Below, one piece after another: positions 10,250 through 19,987 of a stretch of 64,000 nt of DNA. The notes below the pieces were generated by a model. The model was given only the letters and a program-made list of their open reading frames with translations. It had not been told where the DNA came from and searched no databases. The DNA is from Tranzscheliella williamsii. Taxonomy: Eukaryota; Basidiomycota; Ustilaginomycetes; Ustilaginales; Ustilaginaceae. Position numbers and translations under genes: made by a program. The DNA lies in contig JALBYF010000027.1 of NCBI GenBank assembly GCA_023212725.1, forward strand, positions 166,045-230,044, read 5' to 3'. The first letter of the stretch is position 1. Each line of letters begins with the position of its first letter.

Positions 10250-12133
10250 CTACAGATCGCGGTCGACGAGGTTGTCGTCATCGTCGTCGTCGATTTCGCC
10301 ATCGGGTGCGGCGGCGCGCTGGTGCTCGGCATCGCTGTCGACGTCGCTGTTGCCCTGGTCACCGTCGATGCTGCGGTCTTGGCCATCGTCGTCGGACGAG
10401 TAGGCTTCTTCGCTGTGGACGCTTCCGTCGTCATCGCTGGACGCCGAGTCGGCGCTGTCCTGCACGTCGTCGTCATCGTCGTCGTCGTTGTCGTCGCCGT
10501 CGTCGAACGAGATAAAGTCCTGCTGCTTGCTGAACGCTTTCGCCTTTTTGCGGCTGGGTGCGAACGGGGCGTGGGGTGTGGGGTGGGCTGGATCCGGGGG
10601 GTGGAGGTCGGTCTGCATGAGCGGGCGTTTGCGCTTGCCGGTGTGTGTGCTTTCGTCGTTTTCGCTGTCGTGTGGGCTGTGGTGCGGGTCGTCGAGCGCG
10701 GCGGCATCGTCGCGCATGAACAGGTCGCCGTCCTGGAGCGCGTCGGGGGGCGGCGGCGCGGGGTCGCCGGGGGCGGTACGGGCGGGGGTCGCTCGCAAGA
10801 CGTGGAGCCGCCGACAGCGGGAGCGGGTGCACTTGCCCTTCTCGACAAAGTCGGGGCACTCGTAGGTGTGGCGGAGCGGGCAGGCGCGGCCGCGCTCGCA
10901 CCACCCGTACTCGCTAAAGTCGGGGCAGATGCGCGTGTCGAGGCCGTCCGAAAGCGCCGCATGTACGTACACGCAGTCGGCGCCGTTGCGGCACTCCCCC
11001 GCGCGCAGGTAGTGCACGCAGTGCGGCACCCGCTCCGGCACGAGCGCGTGCGACAGCGCACACGCCCCCCCCGCCGCCGTACATCCCCCCGCGCGCAGCG
11101 CCCGCGGACACAGCGCCACCTTGTCCGCATCGTGCACATAAGGACACGAAAGCCCCCGCTTACATTGCCCCGTCCGCTGGAAAAACGCACACAGCGTCCG
11201 CGCCTTCTTGGCATCGAGCGACAGGTGGCCCTTCCGCGCCGCGTTACGCGTCGCCTGGATGCTCGAAATCTGCCCCACCATCTTGCCCAGTCGGCCCATC
11301 TTGGCAGCCGCCTCCTTCTGCGCCCTTCGCTTGGCAACCAGCTCGGCAGAGATGAGATTGCCCCGCTTGGTGCGCACATAGTTCTGTCCATTGATGCTGG
11401 TCTTGAGCGGCACAGAAGACGGTAGCGCCGCACCCGGCGGAGCAGACGAGCTAGATGACGAGGCGGCAGTTTCGCTGGGCCCGTCGCCAGCGGAAGGTTG
11501 CGGCACTTTCTTCACCAGCTTGGTGCCCGATGGATCGAACTCGAAGACGACGCCGTCGATCACCACCTCGCCCATGTTATCGCCACGGCGCACAGATGCG
11601 TTTGACGACTTGGATTTGGGTTTGCCCTTGGTTGCTGAGAAAGAAGATGCAGAACGGGCCTTGGCAGATTTGGCCTTCTGCGTTGCAGCCAGCGCGGCCA
11701 ATCGCGCGGGCTCGGTCTTTTCGAATGTCGAAGCGCTGACCAGGCTCATGTTATGTGTCGACTTGCGCTTGATCCATCCTTCGGTGTTGGCCTTGCTCGG
11801 CGACACCGCTGCATCGGCGCTTGCCCCCGATTCGGCAGCATCTGCACCGTCCCTTGTCTGGGAAGCAGCTGCGTTGGGCGAGGCGGGTTTGACTGACGTG
11901 CCGTTGAGGATCAGCGTACGATTGCGCGGCGGCACCGCAGCGTTTCCGCGGCCCCTACCGCCTCTAGCGCCTCTGTAAGATCCACGGTAGGAAGTGGACG
12001 CGGCTGCGGCAGAGCTGTAGCCGCGTCCCCGTGGAGGAAGACTAGAATACGGACGGTATTGATGCTGCTTGTGCGACTGGATAGCGCCGGAAAGCTTGGC
12101 AATCTCGGCCTTGAGCTTTTCCTCTTCGTCCAT
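10250..12133 (-). CDS. five-finger CCCH zinc-finger protein (ZC3H3/Red5-like)
   Basis: 627 aa from ATG 12133. The frame is open further upstream but without an ATG, and the N-terminal MDEEEKLKAEIAKL block followed by an IQSHK motif resembles the conserved start of fungal homologues. Residues about 312-442 hold five CCCH fingers in a row. Spacings I read are C8-C5-C3-H (1), C8-C6-C3-H (2), C8-C5-C3-H (3 and 4) and C8-C4-C3-H (5). This five-finger array matches human ZC3H3 and S. pombe Red5, nuclear RNA-binding proteins linked to polyadenylation, RNA export and turnover. The N-terminal part has an RG-rich patch (SYRGGARGGRG-like). The C-terminus is very acidic (runs of Asp encoded by a GAC/GAT repeat near 10260-10510). 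Role is inferred from family. Confidence 0.85.
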   Translation of the reverse strand: MDEEEKLKAEIAKLSGAIQSHKQHQYRPYSSLPPRGRGYSSAAAASTSYRGSYRGARGGRGRGNAAVPPRNRTLILNGTSVKPASPNAAASQTRDGADAAESGASADAAVSPSKANTEGWIKRKSTHNMSLVSASTFEKTEPARLAALAATQKAKSAKARSASSFSATKGKPKSKSSNASVRRGDNMGEVVIDGVVFEFDPSGTKLVKKVPQPSAGDGPSETAASSSSSSAPPGAALPSSVPLKTSINGQNYVRTKRGNLISAELVAKRRAQKEAAAKMGRLGKMVGQISSIQATRNAARKGHLSLDAKKARTLCAFFQRTGQCKRGLSCPYVHDADKVALCPRALRAGGCTAAGGACALSHALVPERVPHCVHYLRAGECRNGADCVYVHAALSDGLDTRICPDFSEYGWCERGRACPLRHTYECPDFVEKGKCTRSRCRRLHVLRATPARTAPGDPAPPPPDALQDGDLFMRDDAAALDDPHHSPHDSENDESTHTGKRKRPLMQTDLHPPDPAHPTPHAPFAPSRKKAKAFSKQQDFISFDDGDDNDDDDDDDVQDSADSASSDDDGSVHSEEAYSSDDDGQDRSIDGDQGNSDVDSDAEHQRAAAPDGEIDDDDDDNLVDRDL

Positions 12134-12525
12134 CTCGACGAAGCCCAAGTGCCAGTGTGTCAACAAGGCTCCTCAAACCAAGGTCTCCACGGAGTAGGGA
12201 TGCGTGCTAGGATGCGACCGAGATCGATGGAAGAGGTGGCAAGGAAGCAAGGACTGGGCCTCCAAGCTGCGTTTTTGATCAGACTTTGGATAGGCGTCTG
12301 CTTGTAAACTCCGGCAAGAAGGAGCCTCCACATAGCCCCTCCTTCATCTGCCCCTACTAAGAGTCCTTGCATAGTCCTGAACCTGCCCACACTCCTAGCT
12401 AGCGATCCGCTCATGTCAAGTTTGGTACATCGTTATGGGTCGCTCTGTCAAAGCTCTTCTGCAACAGGGAAGACGAGGACGACACTCAAAGAAGCATACA
12501 GATAATGGCAAAAAAAGTAAAAAAT
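12134..12525. other. intergenic between CCCH gene and tRNA-Ala
   Basis: Contains the upstream region of the CCCH gene (minus strand) and the poly-A tract that serves as Pol III terminator on the minus strand. No gene seen. Confidence 0.45.
12519..12524 (-). terminator. Pol III T-run terminator of tRNA-Ala
   Basis: On the minus strand, six T residues begin one base after the tRNA 3' end, and a second run of seven T follows (12510-12516). Confidence 0.7.
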
Positions 12526-12614
12526 GGAGACTGCATGAGTCGAACACGCGACCTTTCACAAGTTAGACACGCTAAGATGCTAAGCGAATGCTCTACCAAC
12601 TGAGCTAAATCCCC
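12526..12614 (-). tRNA. tRNA-Ala(AGC) with 17-nt intron
   Basis: On the minus strand the sequence starts GGGGATTTAGCTCAGTTGG, a standard acceptor stem plus A box, and ends with T-loop TTCGACT and acceptor AGTCTCC. The anticodon loop reads TTAGCAT with anticodon AGC. The anticodon stem TTCGC pairs with GTGAA only when 17 nt (12561-12577) after position 37 are removed as an intron, the usual place in eukaryotes. Acceptor (7 bp with G-T pairs) and T stems (GCGTG/CATGC) close. No CCA is encoded, as expected. Confidence 0.93.
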
Positions 12615-12642
12615 AGGCTTTCGAAGATGAGCAGGCCATTGT

Positions 12643-12650
12643 CAATATAT
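12643..12650 (-). promoter_or_regulatory. TATA-like element upstream of tRNA-Ala
   Basis: An AT-rich caatatat/atatattg block lies about 30 nt upstream of the mature tRNA 5' end on the minus strand. A similar element precedes the other tRNA in this window, as is seen in fission yeast tRNA genes. Confidence 0.4.
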
Positions 12651-12814
12651 CCCGTTCTCAAAAATGGCCCTGATGTAGCCATCGAAGATAGCGTTTGATA
12701 CCATCGCGAGTAACTTGGGGCTGAGCGGAAAGCGGTGAAGTGTGGAAGGCGCCTTTCTAACGCATCTCTGTTCTGGTAGAGGACCGTGCCAAGACTAAGG
12801 TGCTCGACTCGGCA

Positions 12815-14452
12815 ATGGCGTGGCAAGACATTGTCAAAGAGAAGAGGGCTCAGCGGGAGGCGCTGATTCCATCGTCGTACAGAGTGCCTGCGGATCAGCT
12901 CCCAACGCTCAACACCGACTCGGTTGTCGATTTTCCGCGCTCTACGGGGATCCTGTCTAGCCGCGAGCTGGAGATCACGGAGACCGACGACGTTGATCTG
13001 CTTCTGCAGAAGCTTGCAGCCGCAGAGTACAGCGCTGTTGAAGTGCTCGAGGCGTTTATCAAAAGGTCCAGCATCGCGCATCAGATTGTCAATCCGCTCA
13101 CCGAGATCCACTTCAACGACGCCAGGAGGTGGGCAGCGGAGCTGGATGCGGAGCTTTCCTCCACCGGGAAGCTGCGCGGTCCGCTGCATGGCCTGCCCAT
13201 CAGCGTCAAGGACCAGTTCCGGATCAAGGGCTCGGACGCAACCATCGCCTATGTCAGCTATGCCAATCAGCCGGCTGTCTCCGACTCGGTCCTGATTACC
13301 CTTCTGAAACAAGCGGGTGCCGTGCCCTTTGTCAAGACCAACCTCCCGCAGACGATCATGTATGCCGAGACGTTCAACGAGCTGTTTGGCACGACGCTCA
13401 ATCCGCACAACCGGACGCTGCACACGGGTGGGTCATCGGGCGGCGAGGGCGCCTTGCTCGCTTTCAAAGCGTCCCCTTTGGGTGTCGGAACCGACGTGGG
13501 AGGCTCGGTTCGAATCCCAGCTTCTCTGTGCGGCCTGTTCGGCTTGCGTCCTTGCTCCCACCGCTTCCCCTATGAGGGCGCCGTCAACTCACTCGTGGGA
13601 CAAATTACTATCCCCTCGGTCCTTGGACCGCTCAGTCGCTCTTTCTCCGGTCTCATCACTTTCTCCAAGGCTGTACTAGAGCAGCAACCGTGGCTGCTGG
13701 ATCCGCAGACGCCTTCCATGCCATGGAACGAGCCGAGATATCAGACGGCCAAAGAGCAAAAGAAGCTGAATATCGGAGTGATGTGGGATGACGGAGTGGT
13801 GAAGCCCTTCCCGCCTTACCACCGTGCGATCAAGGAGCTTTTGTCCTGCCTGTCCGGTCACGACATTGTTCACTTTGAGCCGTACGAGACATCGACAGCG
13901 ATGGAGATCCTGGGCGACGTGTTCGCTGCGGATGGCGGCAAGGACATCAACGCAGCGATCGCAACCAGCGGAGAAACGCTTGGGCCGAACGTCAGTGGGG
14001 TTGGCAGAGCCGAGATGTCAGCTCACCACGCCTGGCTGGTCAACCAGCGCAAGCTCGACTTCCAAAAGGCTTACTTGGATCACTGGAACGCCACCGCCCA
14101 AAAGACACAAGACGGACGCGCGATCGACGTGCTGATCGTGCCCACCAGCGTCTATTCTGCTATTGCCCATTACAGCGAGCTGTACATTGCCTATACGGGC
14201 ATCTTTAATCTGGTCGACTACCCTGCGGTGGTGCTGCCCATCACAAAAGTCGATCCGGCCAAGGACGCCAAGCAGCCCAGAACAGAAGGCTTCTTGTCGG
14301 ACGAGGATCGCGCCTGGTCCGGCCGCTATGACCCAGAGAAGCAAGTCAATGCTCCCATTGGCCTCCAGATTGTGGGCAGGCGGTATGAGGAGGAAGCTCT
14401 GCTGGGCTACGCTGAGCAGATCTGGAACACTTTCGCGGCCAGGCGCGAGTAG
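12815..14452 (+). CDS. amidase-signature family hydrolase
   Basis: 545 aa from ATG 12815; the frame opens slightly upstream only with a GTG. The amidase signature is complete: GPLHGLPISVKDQF with Lys132, HTGGSSGGEGALLAF with Ser207, and GTDVGGSVRIPASLCGLFGL with nucleophile Ser231. The K-to-nucleophile distance (99) and Ser-to-Ser distance (24) equal those of fatty acid amide hydrolase (K142/S217/S241). It resembles fungal acetamidase-type enzymes and lacks any GatA context. It hydrolyses an amide bond; the substrate (fatty acid amide, acetamide or indole acetamide) cannot be decided. No signal peptide or clear transmembrane segment. Divergent from tRNA-Ala, 200 nt away. Confidence 0.9.
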   Translation: MAWQDIVKEKRAQREALIPSSYRVPADQLPTLNTDSVVDFPRSTGILSSRELEITETDDVDLLLQKLAAAEYSAVEVLEAFIKRSSIAHQIVNPLTEIHFNDARRWAAELDAELSSTGKLRGPLHGLPISVKDQFRIKGSDATIAYVSYANQPAVSDSVLITLLKQAGAVPFVKTNLPQTIMYAETFNELFGTTLNPHNRTLHTGGSSGGEGALLAFKASPLGVGTDVGGSVRIPASLCGLFGLRPCSHRFPYEGAVNSLVGQITIPSVLGPLSRSFSGLITFSKAVLEQQPWLLDPQTPSMPWNEPRYQTAKEQKKLNIGVMWDDGVVKPFPPYHRAIKELLSCLSGHDIVHFEPYETSTAMEILGDVFAADGGKDINAAIATSGETLGPNVSGVGRAEMSAHHAWLVNQRKLDFQKAYLDHWNATAQKTQDGRAIDVLIVPTSVYSAIAHYSELYIAYTGIFNLVDYPAVVLPITKVDPAKDAKQPRTEGFLSDEDRAWSGRYDPEKQVNAPIGLQIVGRRYEEEALLGYAEQIWNTFAARRE

Positions 14453-15252
14453 CGCCCCTGACAACCAACCCGTAGTGTCTGTAACGATCGAACGTGCTTC
14501 GCTTCCCGACTCGACATTATCCAAAGAGAACTGGCCGAGCAGCATGGTAGCTGTTGCGGCCCTAGCAAACTACGGCTGTGAACTGAGCAACAGCCGAACT
14601 GCGAATCTCACATACCACACCAAAAACTCTGGGTGGTCGTCACGTGCATTGGGACGCGATTGAGGGATATTATTCTCAAGTTTGGGCGCGTGGATGGCTG
14701 TTGCTTGTACGGTGTTGCTTGTACGCTGTTGGAACACGCTGTGCTTTACGATTGCTGGGCTGATGTGCGGTCGGATGCTGAGAGGAGCGACGGGCTGCGA
14801 CTTAGCTGCATGGATGGCTTTCTCAGGAGCGCCTTTCCGAATCCCGTTTGAGGGAGCGCAACCCAATGGCCGAAGTCGGCTCGATCAGACTAGCAGTGTG
14901 AACCACGAAACTCAAGTGTGAGAGATAGAAGTTGTTGCGGTCGCTCCATTGCTCCCTGTGACGCTTGCCGGCGCCTTCTTCGTGATCCCTCTCGTCTCTG
15001 CCACCGCCACCTTTGCCTACCATTCACCGACCGTCGACGCCGTCACGCGACGCTCCCTCTGTCCTCTTGCCGACGACCGAGAGGATCATGCATCCGCCTC
15101 TACCTTTCTTTTCCCTTCCTTAAGACGCAAGAGACAACTACAAGCACATCAAGACTTCCACTCGACCTGGCTGTGCAACAAATCACACCGCCTGTTCATC
15201 AAGGCCGAAACCCAACACCCGCCGACAGCAGTAGCTGAGTGCAGTAACCGCG
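14453..15252. other. intergenic with pyrimidine-rich leader of the kinase gene
   Basis: No gene seen. From about 14940 to 15250 the + strand is C/T-rich, consistent with the transcribed leader of the Mps1 gene. Confidence 0.45.
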
Positions 15253-18027
15253 ATGGCGGCTGTATCGCGCTATTCGGAGTACGCTCCCGCCACACCTCTC
15301 CTCCGCAGATCGACGCGACATGCCAGTAGTGTTGCTGATCAGACTCCCAGCGACCGAGCCAACGCCACCATCAGTGACAGTCCATTACCGCCGGCGCCTG
15401 TCAGCCACTTTCTCGGCGAGGATGAGGCCGAACAGGAGCGGGTGGAAAGCTTGCCTCTCACCATTGGGTATGCTGCCACCACGCAGCCTCGTGTCAGGCC
15501 CTATCGATACTCTGGCGCGGCCAGGGAGCCGTCGCCGCATCCGGACGACGATTCGCCAGGCATCGGCCGGCGCGCCGCCCCCGCCCTGTCCCACCGCGAT
15601 GACATTGATATGCCCAGGGCCGCCAGTCTCTTCCGAGATACGCAGTCCAAGGCAACAGCTAGTAGGTCTTCCCCCTTCGCACCAGCTCTTGCCTACACTC
15701 ATGACGACCTGCGCTCTCGCAGCTCGCCGCCGCTGCGAACGAGCTCGGCCATCAGGACCAGCCGTGGCGCCGTCTCCCCAATACGCATCGACGAAGACCG
15801 CATGGAACCCCCCATGCCAATACGTCGGCGAAGCAACGACAAGGCAGCGGACGAGGAGGAGAAGAGAGTCCGCTATGCATCCACCGTAGAAGAGAGGGCG
15901 TCCATCAAGCGCGACACGCCAGACGACTGCGAACCCCGCAGCTCTGCCGCCCCACAGAACTCCACCAGCTATCGCACCCCAGCCATGACCAGTCGTGCGC
16001 TTCGTTCCGGTGCAGCTCCGGCAACAGCGCAAAAGAGCGCCGTCAGGAGTCTACGAAAACTGACACGCTCGTCGAATCGGCATCCGCCTGCGCGACGTGT
16101 GGTACGCAGATACTCGGACGATGAGGACGAGGACCTCGACGACCCCGACGGAGGGGCGAACAAGGAGAACGACAGCCCTGAGGGCGGGCCGCACGAGGAT
16201 TCCTGTCAGAAAGCACGCAACGAAGGCACCTCTGGCTCCGGCTCTGGCTCTGGCTCTGGCCTGCAAGGCGCCGAGCGGCCCGACCCGCGCTATCTGCCGT
16301 ATGGCTATGACCCGCAGAAGCAAAAGATGCGCGCAGAGATCATGGAACGCGCTTCTCTCGTCCGCTCGCCCTCGCCGCCGGGCCGGAGCCAAGACCCGCA
16401 AGTCAGAGCGCAAACAGTGGAGCCGGGAGTGGAAGAATCGATGCCGCCGCCGCTGCCGCCAGCACCACGCAGGAACGAAGCTCATCCCTCCGTGTATCGA
16501 ACCGCTGAGCCCGGGGTCGCGCGTGCCCCCGATGCCGCACATCAAAGGAAAGCCCAGGCCAGTGCCGTCCACGATCTTCTCGCCTCGTCCATGGCGCCGC
16601 CCGCGGACCCCAAGCAGCGTAGCAACGTCGCGCCTTGGCACGCCGAAATCCCCGGCGCGCTGCGGAATCCGCTCGCGGCAGCTCAAGCCGAAAATGTCGC
16701 CGCGGCGGCAGCTGCTGTGTCGGCGTCCATGCCCCAAACCATGCCGGCGGTCAGCATGCCGGACCACGAGGGCGATGCAGAGCAGGAAGCCGGCCGGCTC
16801 TTCACCGACTGCCGACCGGACGCCATCTGGGCAGAGACGTCACGCCAGATGCAGAAGCCGCTCAACGCGCAGGAACAGTTTATGAAGGAGATCCAAGGCT
16901 CCACCCGCTTCGTCAAGATGCCCGGATTCAAGTTTCGCAGAAAGCAGCTCAGGAAAGGAGGATTCTCCACGGTCCACCTCCTGCGCGGACCCGTATGCGA
17001 GCGGGTGAGGAATGCAGAGAATCCCAAGCTGGTAGAGGAGATCCAAGTGCCCGAGGAGCAGCAGGCCTTCTTTGCCCTGAAGCAGGTCGATCTGAAGCAG
17101 ATCGAGAGCGAGCAGGACAAGATGGACCTGATCGCCGAAGCCAACCTGTTGAGAACCCTGTCGGACTTGGAGGGCAGCGAGGCTTACCTGCTTCGCTACT
17201 TTGGCCACCACGTCTCGGGCGACAAGGACGGCGTGCCGGACAAGTTCAGGATTCTGATAGAGCTCGGCGAGAATGACTTTGGAACGATCCTATCCGAACA
17301 AGCCCCACTGCCAAGGGAGCTCGTGGCGCACTACTTTCGAGAGATGCTCGAGGCGGTGCAGTTCATCCACCAGGCCAACCTGGTGCATGCCGATCTGAAG
17401 CCTGCCAACTTCCTCATTGCGGACAACCGGCTGAAGCTGATCGACTTTGGCATCTCCAAGAAGATCCCCAAGGGCACAGTGCATATTTCGCGCGACGTGA
17501 TCATCGGCACACCCAACTACATGGCGCCCGAGGCCATCAAGATTGCGCGTGCGAAAGGACGGCGGGTGTACAAGGCTGGCAAGCCAAGCGACGTTTGGTC
17601 GCTGGGCTGCATCCTGTTCCAGATGATCTGGGGAAGGCCGCCGTTCGACCGACTGCACGCCAACAGGAAGATGGAAGCCATCATCGATCCACACCACGAG
17701 ATCATCTACAACCGCTTCCGCGACCCGAGGTATCCCGCCAGGTGGGATGTCGACGACGACATGCTCGACTGCGTCCAGTCGGCGCTGCGGTACGCCGCCG
17801 ACGATCGTGCCACCATCCTGCAGCTGCTCGACCACCCCTTCCTCCGCCAGCAACGCCCCGACGAGCAAGCGCCGGACCTCGACGAAAGCGTCACCATCTC
17901 CCGCAGCACGCTCCGCAACCTCGTCGGTCGCCTCCGCATTCTGGCACTCCAGCAGGAACTCACCGAAGACAACGTCATCGAGAGGGCCGATCTGCTCTTC
18001 AACAACCTCAAGCAGGCTCAACAGTGA
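15253..18027 (+). CDS. MPS1: Mps1/TTK/Mph1 spindle-checkpoint kinase
   Basis: Single exon, 924 aa, ATG 15253. A long Ser/Pro/Arg-rich N-terminal half (with a Gly-Ser repeat near 16232-16258) precedes a kinase domain at about residues 558-855. The glycine loop is RKGGFSTVHLL. The catalytic loop is LVHADLKPANFLI, with Asp714; HAD instead of HRD is close to HSD in human TTK. KLIDFGISKKI (Asp731), the activation segment with ISRDVIIGTPNYMAPEAI, and SDVWSLGCILFQMIWGRPPF follow. This block is diagnostic for Mps1 kinases, which phosphorylate kinetochore proteins to activate the spindle checkpoint and, in yeast, act in spindle pole duplication. The kinetochore-targeting N-terminus cannot be mapped by eye. 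Confidence 0.93.
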   Translation: MAAVSRYSEYAPATPLLRRSTRHASSVADQTPSDRANATISDSPLPPAPVSHFLGEDEAEQERVESLPLTIGYAATTQPRVRPYRYSGAAREPSPHPDDDSPGIGRRAAPALSHRDDIDMPRAASLFRDTQSKATASRSSPFAPALAYTHDDLRSRSSPPLRTSSAIRTSRGAVSPIRIDEDRMEPPMPIRRRSNDKAADEEEKRVRYASTVEERASIKRDTPDDCEPRSSAAPQNSTSYRTPAMTSRALRSGAAPATAQKSAVRSLRKLTRSSNRHPPARRVVRRYSDDEDEDLDDPDGGANKENDSPEGGPHEDSCQKARNEGTSGSGSGSGSGLQGAERPDPRYLPYGYDPQKQKMRAEIMERASLVRSPSPPGRSQDPQVRAQTVEPGVEESMPPPLPPAPRRNEAHPSVYRTAEPGVARAPDAAHQRKAQASAVHDLLASSMAPPADPKQRSNVAPWHAEIPGALRNPLAAAQAENVAAAAAAVSASMPQTMPAVSMPDHEGDAEQEAGRLFTDCRPDAIWAETSRQMQKPLNAQEQFMKEIQGSTRFVKMPGFKFRRKQLRKGGFSTVHLLRGPVCERVRNAENPKLVEEIQVPEEQQAFFALKQVDLKQIESEQDKMDLIAEANLLRTLSDLEGSEAYLLRYFGHHVSGDKDGVPDKFRILIELGENDFGTILSEQAPLPRELVAHYFREMLEAVQFIHQANLVHADLKPANFLIADNRLKLIDFGISKKIPKGTVHISRDVIIGTPNYMAPEAIKIARAKGRRVYKAGKPSDVWSLGCILFQMIWGRPPFDRLHANRKMEAIIDPHHEIIYNRFRDPRYPARWDVDDDMLDCVQSALRYAADDRATILQLLDHPFLRQQRPDEQAPDLDESVTISRSTLRNLVGRLRILALQQELTEDNVIERADLLFNNLKQAQQ

Positions 18028-18592
18028 TTCCTTCCGTCGGACTATTCCCCAGCACCACTCATGCGCCCTCCAAAACACCAGTCCATTGCCTCGCCTTGGC
18101 CACGACCATTTTCCGTACCCTCCTTCTTCACCTCCTTTTCTCCTCACTGGGCCGCTTCGCAGACATTTTACCTTTGGCATTTTTCATTTACTCACCACAG
18201 CCTGCTCACTTTACCTGCTCTGCACATGGCCTTGTCACTTGATCTTCAGTTACACAGCATATCTTGTCGTTTACACTTATCTTATCAATGTCTGCCCTCG
18301 CCGCCACACCATGGTCTCTGTCTCTTGCTCATGCATACACCGGAATGGCACCCCTTACAAAACGGCGACAAGACGTGTATGCACCACCAAGCGCAGTGAG
18401 TTCGTGATAGGATGTTATATGATGCTATGGAGCCCGATCCAGGCGGATCCACGTCACTATTCAAACACAAAAAAGTTGGAGATTCAAAAGGTGGCAGTAA
18501 ATTAGCGATGGCTATCAAACAAAGTTCTGTGCGCTGTGAAACTGTTCGTGCCGTGGTTGCATCGAGGATGGGGCCGGCGGGCCGTGGTTGGA
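18028..18592. other. convergent 3' region between MPS1 and HNH gene
   Basis: AT-richer stretch with the 3' flanks of two convergent genes. No gene seen. Confidence 0.5.
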
Positions 18593-19987
18593 TCACCCCG
18601 AAGTGTCCCTGGACATCGAAGTCTCGGAAAGGGGGGACACCTCGGGCATCTCCTCTTGATCATCACCTGGTACCGATCTGCGGCGGGTAAGCGTCCGGCC
18701 CCTGCCTTCTTCCCCGGGGGCGTACTCGTACCACGCGTCGTCATGAGCGACACTGCTGGAGATGTCATTGCCATACTTGTCGATGTTGATCCTGTTGGAG
18801 ACACGACTGCCATAGAGTTCCATCTCGCTGCTGTCGGAGATCTCATTGCCGTACATGTCCATGTTGTCGATACGGTCCGGTACCTCGTCATCAAGCCGCT
18901 TCCGCTTTTGAGAATTTGCATTGGGCGATTGCTCTCCACCATAGAGGCTCCATAGTTCGCTCGATTGCATCTTTTCAGTTTGCCATCTTCTGCCGGCCTT
19001 CGCGTCGCCGTGGCACCTTACGACGGTTCGCGGAGGGCCGGCGAGGAGGAATGACTTGATGGAAAGCAATATGGTCCAGGCGAAACGTGCGAAGAGAAAC
19101 TCGCGCGTGGTTCGACTGAGATCCACAGGACGCTTGTTGTGATACAGGCTAGAGAACCTCTCCGCCCTTTTGCGGAAAACATGCACCACGTATGTTGACT
19201 CGGTGTTGCAAGATGCGCCGTCCGAACCAACGGCAAACTCGGGTTTTGGGACAAAGGTAAACATACGGCTGTCGAAACATCGACGAAGATCGGCTCTCAG
19301 GCTGATGATGTTCTCCTGATCATCATCCACATGGAGTGCATCTACACCGTACTGTCCCATGTCGTTCAGACGGAACCATTCGGCTTCTTCGGCTGGCACA
19401 AGGTGAGCCTCGACGACTCCGAAGCCTTCATCTGTCAAAACACAAGGTGAGTCGGTGTGTCTCGAAAGTGTGGGCTCAGGGTGGCGCCAAGCGTCGGGAA
19501 TGTTGTCGTGCGGAAAACGCCAGTCCCGAAAGCTCGGAACAACTGGATAGGGGTATGTGGCTACATTATGTATAGTATCTTGTCAGCACCCAGCCTGTCG
19601 GAACTGACAAACGAGTGAGGACGGATAGTGAGGAGCAAGCAACTTACGATCAGAGCCTACAACGAAGAAATATCTACCTGGCAGCAGGATGCCATGCTCC
19701 GGAATCCGGTCAAGGACAGGGCGTGTGCCTTGACGGTCGTAGAAGAGTCGGCCCGTCTCAAAGGCGTTATCGGCAATGATCTGGCAGGCGACGAGGGCGG
19801 TAGCGTGGTGCAAGCCTTTCGGCTGTGCGTCTCGCATCTCCCCGTCGTCGGCGGGATCAACACATGGCAGAGTAAAAAGACGGTCAAGGGGCGAGTCATA
19901 TGCAGGGTGGAGAAAGGTAATCTGCATATTGTTGTTCTTGAGGGCCGGGGTCATGGTAGCTGGGCGGTGTAGTCGGATGGGCGACAT
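18593..19987 (-). CDS. HNH nuclease-domain protein, two exons
   Basis: Exon 1 is 19987-19648, exon 2 is 19542-18593; the 105-nt intron (19543-19647) has donor GTAAGT and acceptor TATCCAG and joins in frame to 429 aa. Exon 1 ends GRYFFVVGSD and exon 2 continues LVPSFRDWRFPHDN, a conserved block of fungal HNH proteins. The HNH core then reads CVLTDEGFGVVEAHLVP, an asparagine region (QYGVD...DDQENIISLRADL) and RRCFDSRMFTFVPK. This matches the fungal HNHc_2-type domain, probably a nuclease fold, though in fungi no cellular role is established. The C-terminal ~100 residues contain a bipartite basic patch (QKRKRLDDE) and three imperfect 13-residue repeats (pattern [MI][DE]xYGxx[IV]S, DNA about 18765-18890). 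Either half looks incomplete without the other. Confidence 0.85.

Noticed and set aside
10223..11425. A 400-codon open frame on the plus strand, Val/Gly/Arg-rich
   Set aside because: It is the shadow of the CCCH gene, caused by the GAC/GTC bias. The minus strand shows five ordered zinc fingers.
12605..13423. A 272-codon minus-strand frame opposite the amidase
   Set aside because: No domain; the plus strand has the complete amidase triad. It also runs into the tRNA-Ala gene.
18593..19438. The HNH C-terminal part as a separate 281-aa gene
   Set aside because: It would start inside the HNH core without an ATG; joining to the upstream exon restores conserved text and a complete frame.
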